Shown here: positions 26,050 through 34,561 of the stretch, piece by piece | Numbering within the stretch: position 1 is the stretch's first letter | Layout of the letters: each line of letters starts with the position of its first letter | Assembly (NCBI RefSeq): GCF_038051995.1 | Contig: NZ_CP150290.1 | Location: 2,091,001-2,155,000, forward strand | Origin: Paenibacillus sp. FSL H8-0537 | GTDB taxonomy: Bacteria; Bacillota; Bacilli; Paenibacillales; Paenibacillaceae | Direction of reading: 5' to 3' | Length of the DNA stretch: 64,000 nt | Position numbers and translations under genes: made by a program | The notes under the pieces: model-generated | What the model was told of the DNA's origin: nothing | What the model saw: only the letters and a program-made list of their open reading frames with translations | Databases searched by the model: none

Positions 26050-26363
26050 TGGATCAAGGCGAGGTACTAATCCCGCAGCCGCTTGAGCGGCTGCGGGAAG
26101 CCTTCGGTCCTCAAATCGAGCTGCTTGCGGGTGGCGGCGTTATGGAAACATTCGTCATCAAGGCTGAGTTTAGACTCGGCTCCTACGTCTATGCGGCGCT
26201 CCAGTCGGAAGCGATGAAGGGCGAGGATGAAGTGGAGCTTTTCCGCGTCATTGGCGAGCTTGGCGAAGAGCCGGAGCTTGAAACGATTGAGGATGATGAA
26301 GAATGGGAACTGGCGTCCGAAGCTTATGACGATTTGTTATTTGCTGGCGATGAGCGACCTTAA
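26049..26363 (+). CDS. Second DUF1292-like protein
   Basis: A 104-residue acidic protein. Its second half (residues 32-99) parallels the preceding DUF1292 protein: a strand pair ETFVIKAEFRLGSYVYAAL, then DEVELFRV and ETIEDDEEWELASEAYDDLL. Its ATG shares one base with the stop of the preceding gene (TAATG), so the two are coupled and probably arose by duplication. A 40-residue N-terminal extension is different. Function unknown. Confidence 0.85.
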   Translation: MDQGEVLIPQPLERLREAFGPQIELLAGGGVMETFVIKAEFRLGSYVYAALQSEAMKGEDEVELFRVIGELGEEPELETIEDDEEWELASEAYDDLLFAGDERP

Positions 26364-26386
26364 GCAAGCTTTATTATACGTATACA

Positions 26387-26424
26387 TCGAGAAAAAGAGC
26401 GGTGCACACCGCTCTTTTTCTCGA
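26387..26424. terminator. Strong terminator after the DUF1292 pair
   Basis: A perfect 18-bp stem beginning TCGAGAAAAAGAGCGGTG with a two-base loop. The arms contain A5 and T5 runs, so it could act in both directions. It sits only 29 bases before the mltG start. Confidence 0.8.
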
Positions 26425-26452
26425 CGTATTGGGGAATTAGGAGGAAAGCAGG

Positions 26453-27550
26453 TTGGACAACGCAAAGAGGCAGTCATCTAAGCCTAGCAAGGTTCGTATC
26501 GCTTTTTACGTATTTTTAAGCATTTTAGGCGTCATCACTACAGTGGTGGGCGGCGCATTTATTTATTTGTGGCTTCAATTAGAGCCAACCAAGACGGCAG
26601 AGGCCAAGCAGATTGTCATTCCAAACAGCGCCTCAGCGAGCCAAATTTCCGATGTGCTTGAAGAGGAAGGGATTATTAAAAATGCCCTGATCTTTAAATA
26701 TTATTTGAAGCTGGAAAAAGAAGGCGGCAAATTCCAAGCGGGCACGTATTCGATGAATCCTGGCATGGATAAGGCAGATGTCATTGCTATGCTGAACAGC
26801 GGCAGCACCGTCAAGCAGGAGACGATCCGGTTTACGATTCCAGAGGGGCTTACGGTACTGCAAATTGCCGATAAGCTGGCTGAAGAGAAGCTGATCGACA
26901 AGGATAAATTTTTGGAGCTTGCCGATAAACAGCAAACGTGGAGCAATGCGGATGCGGTCAATGAGATTTCCGCTGATGCCAAGCTGCATCACCGTCTGGA
27001 AGGGTATTTGTTTCCTGAAACCTATGAAATGAAGAAGGGCAGTACGGAGCAGGAAATATTGAACCGTATGATTTCTGAACTTGATGTCAAGCTTGCCCAG
27101 CTTCCCAATGATTGGACGATTCAGCTGGAAAAACGCAAGCTGACGATTCATCAGCTGCTTACGATTGCATCCCTGGTCGAGCGCGAGGTGGTCGTTGACG
27201 AGGAGCGTCCGATAGTTGCGAGCGTTATATATAATCGCTTGAACAAGCCGATGAAGCTTCAAATAGATGCAACGGTGCAATATGCACTCGATAAGCCAAA
27301 GGAACGTTTATATAATAAGGATCTCAAGGTAGACAGCCCTTATAACACCTATTTGGTAGATGGGCTCCCGCCGGGACCGATTGCAGCCCCAAGCCTTAGC
27401 TCAATCAAAGCGGCGCTTTATCCGCAGGAAACGGAATATTTTTTCTATGTAACTAAGAAAGATGGAACGGGACAGCATCTGTTTGCTAAAACCTTTAGCG
27501 AGCATAACCAGAATATTGCTAACAGCAACAAGACTGCTCAGTCTAAGTAA
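26453..27550 (+). CDS. mltG: Endolytic murein transglycosylase MltG (YrrL/YceG-like)
   Basis: A 365-residue protein with a short cytoplasmic tail, one transmembrane helix (about 16-40), a LysM-like region and the YceG catalytic domain (about 120-350). The catalytic glutamate is in IASLVEREV, followed by ERPIVASVIYNRL and the DSPYNTYLVDGLPPGPI motif. It cuts nascent glycan strands and limits their length at the outer face of the membrane. The start is a TTG at 26453 with GGAGG eight bases upstream. In Bacillus subtilis yrrM lies between mltG and yrrN; it is absent here. Confidence 0.93.
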   Translation: MDNAKRQSSKPSKVRIAFYVFLSILGVITTVVGGAFIYLWLQLEPTKTAEAKQIVIPNSASASQISDVLEEEGIIKNALIFKYYLKLEKEGGKFQAGTYSMNPGMDKADVIAMLNSGSTVKQETIRFTIPEGLTVLQIADKLAEEKLIDKDKFLELADKQQTWSNADAVNEISADAKLHHRLEGYLFPETYEMKKGSTEQEILNRMISELDVKLAQLPNDWTIQLEKRKLTIHQLLTIASLVEREVVVDEERPIVASVIYNRLNKPMKLQIDATVQYALDKPKERLYNKDLKVDSPYNTYLVDGLPPGPIAAPSLSSIKAALYPQETEYFFYVTKKDGTGQHLFAKTFSEHNQNIANSNKTAQSK

Positions 27551-27564
27551 GGAGTGTTAGGAGC

Positions 27565-28497
27565 ATGGCAGTAAAGCCAGAATTATTAACGACAGCTTCA
27601 TCTTTGGAGGAGCTGGAGCGCCTAATTGCTGCCGGGGCTGATGCTTTCCTGATTGGAGAAGCACGCTACGGCATGCGTCTTGCTGGACAATTTGATCTGG
27701 AAATGATCAGGCAAGCGGTGGAGCTGGCGGCGCCTCACGGCGTAAACATTTATGTATCGGTAAATAATTTGATCGAAAACAAAGTCGTGGAATCTTTGCC
27801 TGGCTATTTGCAGGCACTGGCCGAAGCTGGCGTAAACGGCGTTATGTTCGGTGACCCCGCTGTATTGATGGCTGCACGGAGTGCGGCTCCTGACATGCCG
27901 CTGCATTGGAATGCCGAGATGACTTCAACGAATTATGCGACAGCAGAATATTGGAGAAAGCGCGGTGCTACGCGGTTTGTGCTTGCCCGCGAGCTGAATA
28001 TGGATCAGGTCATTGAAATCAAAGAAAACTCCACGATGCCAATCGAGGTGCAGGTTCATGGCTTGACGAATATTTATCATTCCAAGCGTTCGCTTGTGAA
28101 CAGCTATTTGGATCATCAGGAGGACTCCGGCAAGCTTGGCAGCGCCAGCAAGGAGCAAGGGCTATACGTAATGGAAGCTGAGCGTAAAGATGAGCGTTTC
28201 CCTATTTTTGAGGATGCCAACGGCACGCATATTTTGAGCTCGGATGATATTTGCATGCTGGAAAACCTGCATGAGCTGATGGAAATCGGCGTGGAGAGCT
28301 TGAAGATTGAAGGGCTGCTCAAGTCGATAGAATACAATGAAATCGTAGTAAGGGCTTATCGCAACGTCATTGACGCTTATATGGCTGATCCGGAGGGCTA
28401 CCGTTTTCAGGATGAGTGGCTGAAGCCGATTCAAGAAGCGCAAGATCCACAGCGTGAGCTGAGCTTTGGTTTCTTTTATAAAGAACAGGTGTATTGA
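27565..28497 (+). CDS. trhP1: U32-family tRNA hydroxylation protein P1 (YrrN/TrhP1-like)
   Basis: A 310-residue U32-family protein, the shorter partner. It has the family N-terminus ELLTTASSLEELERLIAAGADAF, and HGLTNIYHSKRSLVNSY where the longer partner has the cysteine motif; here those cysteines are missing. In Bacillus subtilis YrrN and YrrO are both needed for prephenate-dependent 5-hydroxyuridine at position 34 of tRNA. It starts 15 bases after mltG and is overlapped by the ribosome-site region of the next gene. Confidence 0.87.
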   Translation: MAVKPELLTTASSLEELERLIAAGADAFLIGEARYGMRLAGQFDLEMIRQAVELAAPHGVNIYVSVNNLIENKVVESLPGYLQALAEAGVNGVMFGDPAVLMAARSAAPDMPLHWNAEMTSTNYATAEYWRKRGATRFVLARELNMDQVIEIKENSTMPIEVQVHGLTNIYHSKRSLVNSYLDHQEDSGKLGSASKEQGLYVMEAERKDERFPIFEDANGTHILSSDDICMLENLHELMEIGVESLKIEGLLKSIEYNEIVVRAYRNVIDAYMADPEGYRFQDEWLKPIQEAQDPQRELSFGFFYKEQVY

Positions 28498-28523
28498 GGT
28501 ATGGAGCAGGAGGTGCAGCAACT

Positions 28524-29810
28524 ATGACAGTTGCAGAAAACACATATTCAGGGGCGACGAGCCCGGTGAAAACCCGCTATCAAGGGAAACGCCATAGACT
28601 CGATCGTCCCGAGCTGCTTGCCCCGGCAGGCAATTTGGAAAAGCTGAAATTCGCCATCCATTATGGCGCTGACGCGGTATACATTGGCGGACAAAAATAC
28701 GGCCTTCGTTCCAACGCAGGCAATTTCAGCTTTGAGGAAATGCGAGAAGGCGTCGAGTTTGCCAAGCGTTATGGCGCTAAGGTTTTCGTGGCTACGAATA
28801 TTTACGCGCATAATGAGGATATCGGCGGGCTTGAGGAGTATTTGCGCAATCTGGAGGAAGTCGGCATTTCAGCGATTATTGTCGCAGATCCGATTATTAT
28901 CGAGACGGCTGCGCGAGTAGCTCCTAAGCTGGAAGCGCATTTGAGCACCCAGCAATCTACGCTCAACTGGCAGGCGGTACAGTTTTGGAAGGAAGAAGGA
29001 CTGCCACGCGTCGTTCTGGCCAGAGAAACAAGCTTTGAAGAAATCGCCGAAATTAAAAAGCATGTAGATATTGAAATTGAAGCATTTATTCATGGCGCGA
29101 TGTGTTCTTCATTTTCTGGCCGCTGTGTACTCAGCAATCACTTTACCGATCGGGATTCCAACCGTGGAGGCTGCTCGCAGTCGTGTCGCTGGAAATACGA
29201 TTTGTTCGTTGATGATATGCCAATGTACACCGAAGGCGAAGATCAATTCACGATGGGGTCTAAAGATCTGTGTATGATTGAATATTTGCCGGAGCTGATT
29301 GATGTTGGCGTAGACAGCTTCAAAATTGAAGGCCGCATGAAGAGCATTCACTATGTTGCTACTGTTGTGAATGTGTATCGTCAAGCGATTGATTCCTATT
29401 TTGAGGACCCGGAAAATTTTGTGCTGAAGCAAGAATGGCTGGATGAAATTTTCAAAGCGGCGAACCGTCCGCTCAATACGGGATTTTTCCTCGATACACC
29501 GGGTGCAGAGGATCATATTTATGAGCCGGAAGATAAGCCAGCTCCTTATGATTTTGCCGGAGTTGTTCTGGAATACAACGAAGAGACGGGCATTGCGGTT
29601 GTACAGCAGCGCAACCACTTCAAATTGGGACAAGAAGTTGAGTTTGTAGGTCCCGGCGGCCGCTACTTCAAGCAGACGATTACGCGGATGACCGATGACA
29701 AGGGACAAGAGCTGGATGCAGCAAGACACCCGCTTCAGCGCATCCACATTAAGACTTTTGCACCTGTTGAACCAATGGATATGCTGCGTAAACTGATGAT
29801 AAAAAAATAA
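28524..29810 (+). CDS. trhP2: U32-family tRNA hydroxylation protein P2 (YrrO/TrhP2-like)
   Basis: A 428-residue U32-family protein with the full signature: HGAMCSSFSGRCVLSNH, then GGCSQSCRWKY, so four cysteines that may bind a metal cluster. A C-terminal barrel-like domain (about 335-428) follows. The annotation as peptidase or collagenase is historical; the closest characterised role is tRNA U34 hydroxylation with YrrN. The ATG at 28524 has AGGAGGTG upstream; the frame is open to an ATG-like start at 28494 that overlaps trhP1. The operon ends at a terminator. Confidence 0.9.
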   Translation: MTVAENTYSGATSPVKTRYQGKRHRLDRPELLAPAGNLEKLKFAIHYGADAVYIGGQKYGLRSNAGNFSFEEMREGVEFAKRYGAKVFVATNIYAHNEDIGGLEEYLRNLEEVGISAIIVADPIIIETAARVAPKLEAHLSTQQSTLNWQAVQFWKEEGLPRVVLARETSFEEIAEIKKHVDIEIEAFIHGAMCSSFSGRCVLSNHFTDRDSNRGGCSQSCRWKYDLFVDDMPMYTEGEDQFTMGSKDLCMIEYLPELIDVGVDSFKIEGRMKSIHYVATVVNVYRQAIDSYFEDPENFVLKQEWLDEIFKAANRPLNTGFFLDTPGAEDHIYEPEDKPAPYDFAGVVLEYNEETGIAVVQQRNHFKLGQEVEFVGPGGRYFKQTITRMTDDKGQELDAARHPLQRIHIKTFAPVEPMDMLRKLMIKK

Positions 29811-29821
29811 CTAGGACCACG

Positions 29822-29858
29822 ACACTGTTTTCGTTTTTCGAAAACTGTGTTTTTTTTA
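29822..29858 (+). terminator. Terminator after trhP2
   Basis: A 12-bp stem (one mismatch) ACACTGTTTTCG / CGAAAACTGTGT with loop TTTTT and eight Ts, directly after the stop codon. Confidence 0.85.
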
Positions 29859-29866
29859 TTATTTAT

Positions 29867-29894
29867 TAATTATTTGCGAGTTGAAAACCGATAT
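29867..29894 (+). promoter_or_regulatory. Possible sigma-D promoter of the chemoreceptor gene
   Basis: ACCGATAT at 29887-29894 matches the sigma-D -10 element GCCGATAA at six of eight positions. TAAT or TTAT lies 14-17 bases upstream in place of TAAA. Chemotaxis genes are commonly under sigma-D, which makes the site plausible. Confidence 0.3.
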
Positions 29895-30001
29895 ATAGAA
29901 TTAGGGGCTACATAAGAAAAGAGAGTAGAAGGATTCATTGACAACATATTGAACGCTTCTAGAGACCTAGTCTGTAACAAATGAAAAAGGCGGTGTCATC
30001 A

Positions 30002-32239
30002 TTGAAAAAAAATGAGGACAAAACTCAGTCGAAGAAAATTGCGATGAAAAAAACAGAAGCGGGAAAATCTATGAAAGCCCTTTCCGGGCTTTGGGGCAGC
30101 TCTAAACCGGTTATGAAAAAAATCGCCACTAATACGGGCAAGTACGGGAAAAGCTCCTCCAAGCAGCTGCTCGCGCTGACGAAGGAAATGAAGCTGAACC
30201 AGGTCAATAAATCGGTAGGTACGAAGCTGTTTTTAATTATATTTGCCAGCATCGTAACCTGCGTTTTGGCGGTAGGTCTAATTGCATATTCACAGACGAA
30301 AACGATTGTCGAGCGCAAAGTTTCCGGGGCTAGCTTTCAGACGGTCAGTCAGGTAACGGCGAACTTGAACATTATTTTGGACAACTATGAAGAAATGACG
30401 ATGCAAATTTTAATTAATAAAGACTTACATACGTTGATCGGTAAAATGCGTAACGGCGAGGACGATTATACCCGGTTTGAAGCAAGCCGCGAGTTGTCTA
30501 GCAAAATGCAGGATTACGCGCTAGGCAACTCCAGCATTAAGGCAATCTATTTGCTGCCGTTGGACGACAAGATGCCAGTCGTAACAGCAGGAAATGCTTC
30601 TTCTGTTGCAACCGCTGCGATGATGCAGGAAGAGTGGTTCAGCAAGGTGCAAGAAGCAAATGGCAAGGCGCTATGGATTGCGACCCAGCCGAAGGGCTTT
30701 GGCGGTGCGAACGGTGTGCCAACGGTTGGCATCAGCCGTCTTCTGAAGGACAGCACGCTGAATGAAGTTTCCTATATGCTGCTAATTGAAATTAATTTAG
30801 CAAGCCTCCAAGATTCAATAAAGGATGTATCCTTGGGACTAGGCAGTGAGCTTTCGATCGTAGATGGTCAAAACAACTATATTTTGCCTCCTAACATTGA
30901 CCTGATTGCTCAGCCGGCTCCAGTAGCTCTTCCGACTGAAGGAGACGCTGCATTAGAAGGATCGGAAAAGCTGAATACTAGCGATGGCGAATCCATGCTG
31001 ACGGTCTATAAATCATTTGATTCCGTAGATTGGAAGCTGCTCGGTCTTATTCCGGTAGATACGTTGGTCGAGGATGCAAAAGTTATTCGCAATATGACCA
31101 TTATTACAGCGATTGTAGCTGTATTCATTGCGATTGCGATTGGCTTCCTTGTCATTAGAACGATTGCACAGCCACTGACGAACCTGCGTAATTTGATGAA
31201 CGAGGGACAACGGGGCAATTTGACGGTGCGTTCTACGATTCGGAAACGTTCCGATGAAATCGGTGAGCTGAGCGACAGCTTTAACGATATGATGACGCAA
31301 ATTACCAATTTGGCGAAGCAGGCTACACAATCTGCGGATACTGTGCTGCATACTGCAGGCGAGCTGACGGATGTATCGCGGAAAACAGCCATTTCTTCAC
31401 GGGAAATATCAGTCGCAACCGAAGAAATCGCAAATGGCGCTTCAAGCCTTGCTGTTGAAGCAGAGCGCGGCAGCGACTTGAGCGGCAATATTTCGACCCA
31501 AATGGAAACGGTGAAGCAGGCGAATGCGGAAATTGTGCGTGCAGCTGGTGAGGTAGAGAAAGCGAGTGAGCGTGGAGCGGCCTACATGGGCGAGCTGAGC
31601 CACAAAACTGGACAGACCGAGCAAATGACACGCTCTATGGTTGAAAAGGTAGACAGCCTTAAAGACAGCACAGGCTCTATCGTTAAAATATTGGATGTAT
31701 TGAACAATTTGACGAAGCAGACCAACATCCTTTCCCTGAATGCGGCGATTGAAGCAGCGCGTGCAGGTGCAGCGGGCAAAGGCTTTATGGTCGTGGCTGA
31801 TGAAATTCGCAAGCTGGCCGATCAATCCCGTCAATCGATTGATGTGGTAGGACAAATCACGGAAAAAATCCAAGAGGAAATTGACAATACGGTTAGCGTA
31901 TTGTCGGATGCTTATCCTTTATTCCAGGAGCAAATTGTTTCTGTGAAGCAGGCGACGGATATTTTCGTAGGTGTTCAGGAGCAGATGGTACAGTTTGTAC
32001 ACAAGCTGGATTCGGTAACGGATTCCATCGGCGAGCTGGACAAGTCGCAGGAAGTGTTGTCTGAGGCGATGACGAATGTCAGCGCAGTAGCACAGCAATC
32101 CTCGGCAACATCAGAGGAGGTAGCTTCCCTCAGCAGCGAGCAGCTTAGCATTAGTGACGGTCTCGTCAGCCTGTCGGAAGAGCTGGGCAGCGTATCGCGT
32201 GAGCTGAAGGATTCGCTTTCGAAATTTAAAATCGAATAA
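30002..32239 (+). CDS. Methyl-accepting chemotaxis protein
   Basis: About 745 residues. An unusually long Lys-rich cytoplasmic N-terminus (about 60 residues) precedes the first transmembrane helix ([20 protein letters not shown]). A periplasmic-side sensor domain of about 250 residues, a second helix ([19 protein letters not shown]), a HAMP domain ([16 protein letters not shown]) and the signalling domain follow. The signalling hairpin tip has the conserved [21 protein letters not shown] and [17 protein letters not shown] at 30002 with AAAGGCGGTG six bases upstream is preferred to the ATG at 29981, which has no site. The ligand is unknown. It is monocistronic. Confidence 0.92.
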   Translation: MKKNEDKTQSKKIAMKKTEAGKSMKALSGLWGSSKPVMKKIATNTGKYGKSSSKQLLALTKEMKLNQVNKSVGTKLFLIIFASIVTCVLAVGLIAYSQTKTIVERKVSGASFQTVSQVTANLNIILDNYEEMTMQILINKDLHTLIGKMRNGEDDYTRFEASRELSSKMQDYALGNSSIKAIYLLPLDDKMPVVTAGNASSVATAAMMQEEWFSKVQEANGKALWIATQPKGFGGANGVPTVGISRLLKDSTLNEVSYMLLIEINLASLQDSIKDVSLGLGSELSIVDGQNNYILPPNIDLIAQPAPVALPTEGDAALEGSEKLNTSDGESMLTVYKSFDSVDWKLLGLIPVDTLVEDAKVIRNMTIITAIVAVFIAIAIGFLVIRTIAQPLTNLRNLMNEGQRGNLTVRSTIRKRSDEIGELSDSFNDMMTQITNLAKQATQSADTVLHTAGELTDVSRKTAISSREISVATEEIANGASSLAVEAERGSDLSGNISTQMETVKQANAEIVRAAGEVEKASERGAAYMGELSHKTGQTEQMTRSMVEKVDSLKDSTGSIVKILDVLNNLTKQTNILSLNAAIEAARAGAAGKGFMVVADEIRKLADQSRQSIDVVGQITEKIQEEIDNTVSVLSDAYPLFQEQIVSVKQATDIFVGVQEQMVQFVHKLDSVTDSIGELDKSQEVLSEAMTNVSAVAQQSSATSEEVASLSSEQLSISDGLVSLSEELGSVSRELKDSLSKFKIE

Positions 32240-32254
32240 TATCGACTTTCATTC

Positions 32255-32299
32255 AGCCGTTTGAACGGGGTGCTTCCCTTGTTCAAACGGCTTTTTTTC
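32255..32299 (+). terminator. Terminator of the chemoreceptor gene
   Basis: A perfect 12-bp stem AGCCGTTTGAAC/GTTCAAACGGCT (32255-32266 with 32281-32292) followed by seven Ts. Confidence 0.9.
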
Positions 32300-32396
32300 A
32301 AACATGGTGAAAAATGCGTAACGAAAATGAAAAGGTTGTGCTGGAGTAATGGCGATCGGAAGCCAAGCTTTTCATGCATTGAAGCCATATTTTACT

Positions 32397-33410
32397 CTAA
32401 TACACATATTTGCGCTGGGCCCAATAACTGAAAAGAAAGATGGATGCCTCGGTCAGCAATTTGGCGATAACAAGGGGAAGGATAAGGGTTTCATTGTAAA
32501 AATACAGCAATCCATAATTTAAGAGCAGCACAAGAATGACCAGCGAGAAATATTTAGGCAGCGATTGGTGGACCCTGGATACTTTGCTGCCCGTGAACAC
32601 GTATTTTCTGTTCATTGTATAGTTGAAGATGGAGCTGCACAATCTTGCGGTTACTACGGACAAGAACAGGTTGTGGCTAATGCTTTGAATAAGGAATAAT
32701 AGCGTGAAATCTAGTATTGCTGACAGCAGGGAAGAGGTGCTGAACATTATAATCGGCAAATAAATGCGGAAAGAGTCGAGCAGCGGGCGAAAATGGGATG
32801 ATTTATTATGATCCAAATAGACGGTATCAATATATTCCTCGGTAATCTTATAGCCATCCCGGTGAGCGGTCAGCAGCATGTTCATTTCATATTCGAACCG
32901 CTCGCCAGGAATTTGGCACAGCCAGTCCAGCATGGAAAATGAAAAGCCGCGCAAACCGGTTTGCGTATCATAAATTTTAGTGCCCGTAGTGAGAGAGAAG
33001 ACTGACCGAGTGACCGAGTTGCCAAAGCGGCTGCGCAGTGGAATGGTTCCGCTAAAACGGCGGCTGCCCAGCACAATGCCCGGCGTTGTCTGGCTGAGCA
33101 GCTTCTCGAAAATCCGCTTTATGTCATGGGGCAGATGCTGCCCGTCACTATCTGCACAGACGACGTGGCCCGGCAAACCGGCTTTTTGTATATAGCCAAA
33201 CCCCGTTTTTAAGGCACGTCCTTTCCCGAGGTTGACCTCATGGGTCAGAACGGTGCAGCCGGAGGCTTCAGCCGCTTCAAAAATGTCACGGTAGCTTGGC
33301 CCGCTTCCGTCATCAACAATGACGATGGGCTCAAGCTGGAACGCATGCAGCTGCTGGATCAGATCAAGCAGCCGATTATCAGGCTCATAGGCCGGAATTA
33401 ATATAGTCAT
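32397..33410 (-). CDS. GT2 glycosyltransferase fused to GtrA-like membrane domain
   Basis: A 337-residue two-domain protein. The GT-A domain (1-215) looks like polyprenyl-phosphate glycosyltransferases, with VIVDDGSG, the NLGKGRALKTGF loop and ADSDGQH as the metal-binding DxD. The C-terminal GtrA/DPMS-like domain (about 220-337) has four helices. Such proteins put a sugar on a lipid carrier or flip it for cell-wall polymer decoration. GGAGGAG lies before the ATG. It follows the phosphodiester-glycosidase gene by six bases, so they form one operon. Confidence 0.87.
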   Translation of the reverse strand: MTILIPAYEPDNRLLDLIQQLHAFQLEPIVIVDDGSGPSYRDIFEAAEASGCTVLTHEVNLGKGRALKTGFGYIQKAGLPGHVVCADSDGQHLPHDIKRIFEKLLSQTTPGIVLGSRRFSGTIPLRSRFGNSVTRSVFSLTTGTKIYDTQTGLRGFSFSMLDWLCQIPGERFEYEMNMLLTAHRDGYKITEEYIDTVYLDHNKSSHFRPLLDSFRIYLPIIMFSTSSLLSAILDFTLLFLIQSISHNLFLSVVTARLCSSIFNYTMNRKYVFTGSKVSRVHQSLPKYFSLVILVLLLNYGLLYFYNETLILPLVIAKLLTEASIFLFSYWAQRKYVY

Positions 33411-33416
33411 GATGAA

Positions 33417-34385
33417 TTACTCCTCCCCAATATATAAGATGTCGCTGACGCCGCGCTCTTGATTTTTACCAAGCGGATTATTGACAACTCTGCCCATGAA
33501 ATACATCGTCGATGAACCGCCGCCGTCCAAATTGTAGGCTTCTGTAGCTCCGAGGCCAGCCATGACATCAGCAAGCTCGGTAAGTGTCATTCCGCGGCTA
33601 TAACCTTCCTTCCGCCCGTCTACTACAACAAATACATAATGGTTTGGAGCAATCATTCCGATCGCGGTTCTCGGATTCGCATTTTGGATCGAGCGGTTTC
33701 CAAAATTAGTATCGATTTTCACACTGCTGAAATCACTAGTGATTATGCCATCTTGTATCAGTATGGGGCCGAATGACAACGTATTGGTGACGCCGTCAGC
33801 AAGCAGATCGGAGGAGGAAATCTCTGCTTCATCATACGTTTGGAGCGATCCGTCATCGAATAGTGCCAGCGCATCCCGCACCGGATCATCGCGGTATACG
33901 GTGCCGTTGCGAATAATGACGCCATCATCACGGAAGCCATAATAATCGCCGTTGATTGCAAAAATGGCATTATTGCTGGAAGCGATGACCGAGGTATCCT
34001 CTATAATATTCGTTCCAAAACTGTTTTCGGCGAATGCAGAGCGCAGGCTGCTGGCATCTTGAACCGTGACATCTGCGACAAAATACGTGATCAGATCTGA
34101 GCCAGAGCCTGTCTGAACCTGCTCAATTTTAATTTGGATATCGTCGCTGCTGTAGTTCCAATCATCTGATGCTGCTTGAACTTCAGCAGTTGAAGCAGCT
34201 GTATCGCTTGAGCTGTTGGACGTTGCAGCTTGGTCAGTTACGACGACTTCAACGTGCTTGATCAAATAACGGTCTGCGAGACCATATGTCAATGAGCCAA
34301 GGCCTAAGAGCGTTGCGATCGTTGCAATCGTTGCAATCATCCATATCCGTTTCGTTTTTTTGGCTGCCTTCTTGTGCGTCTTCAT
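33417..34385 (-). CDS. Exported phosphodiester glycosidase (NAGPA domain) protein
   Basis: A 322-residue protein with a basic N-terminus and one signal-anchor helix (about 12-36). A Ser/Thr/Ala linker and the NAGPA/DUF2233 domain (about 90-322) follow. The domain shows INGDYYGF, NPRTAIGM and NLDGGGSSTMY, the conserved core of phosphodiester glycosidases. These act outside the membrane on glycan phosphodiesters. The ATG at 34385 has GAGGTGATG upstream. Co-transcription with the GT2-GtrA gene suggests a joint role in wall or exopolysaccharide turnover. Confidence 0.88.
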   Translation of the reverse strand: MKTHKKAAKKTKRIWMIATIATIATLLGLGSLTYGLADRYLIKHVEVVVTDQAATSNSSSDTAASTAEVQAASDDWNYSSDDIQIKIEQVQTGSGSDLITYFVADVTVQDASSLRSAFAENSFGTNIIEDTSVIASSNNAIFAINGDYYGFRDDGVIIRNGTVYRDDPVRDALALFDDGSLQTYDEAEISSSDLLADGVTNTLSFGPILIQDGIITSDFSSVKIDTNFGNRSIQNANPRTAIGMIAPNHYVFVVVDGRKEGYSRGMTLTELADVMAGLGATEAYNLDGGGSSTMYFMGRVVNNPLGKNQERGVSDILYIGEE

Positions 34386-34561
34386 AATAGAAGCATCACC
34401 TCTTCATGTAGGTTCTTGAGGGTTATCATACTTGGGCTACCTTAAATGAAACTGAACTATTTTGGGGGCAGCTGGAGCGAGTGTTGAAGGGCTTAAGGGA
34501 AGGGCGACGCGGTTTATACGTTGGCATTAAGGCCATACTGAGGGGAGGGAGGCTAGCTGAA

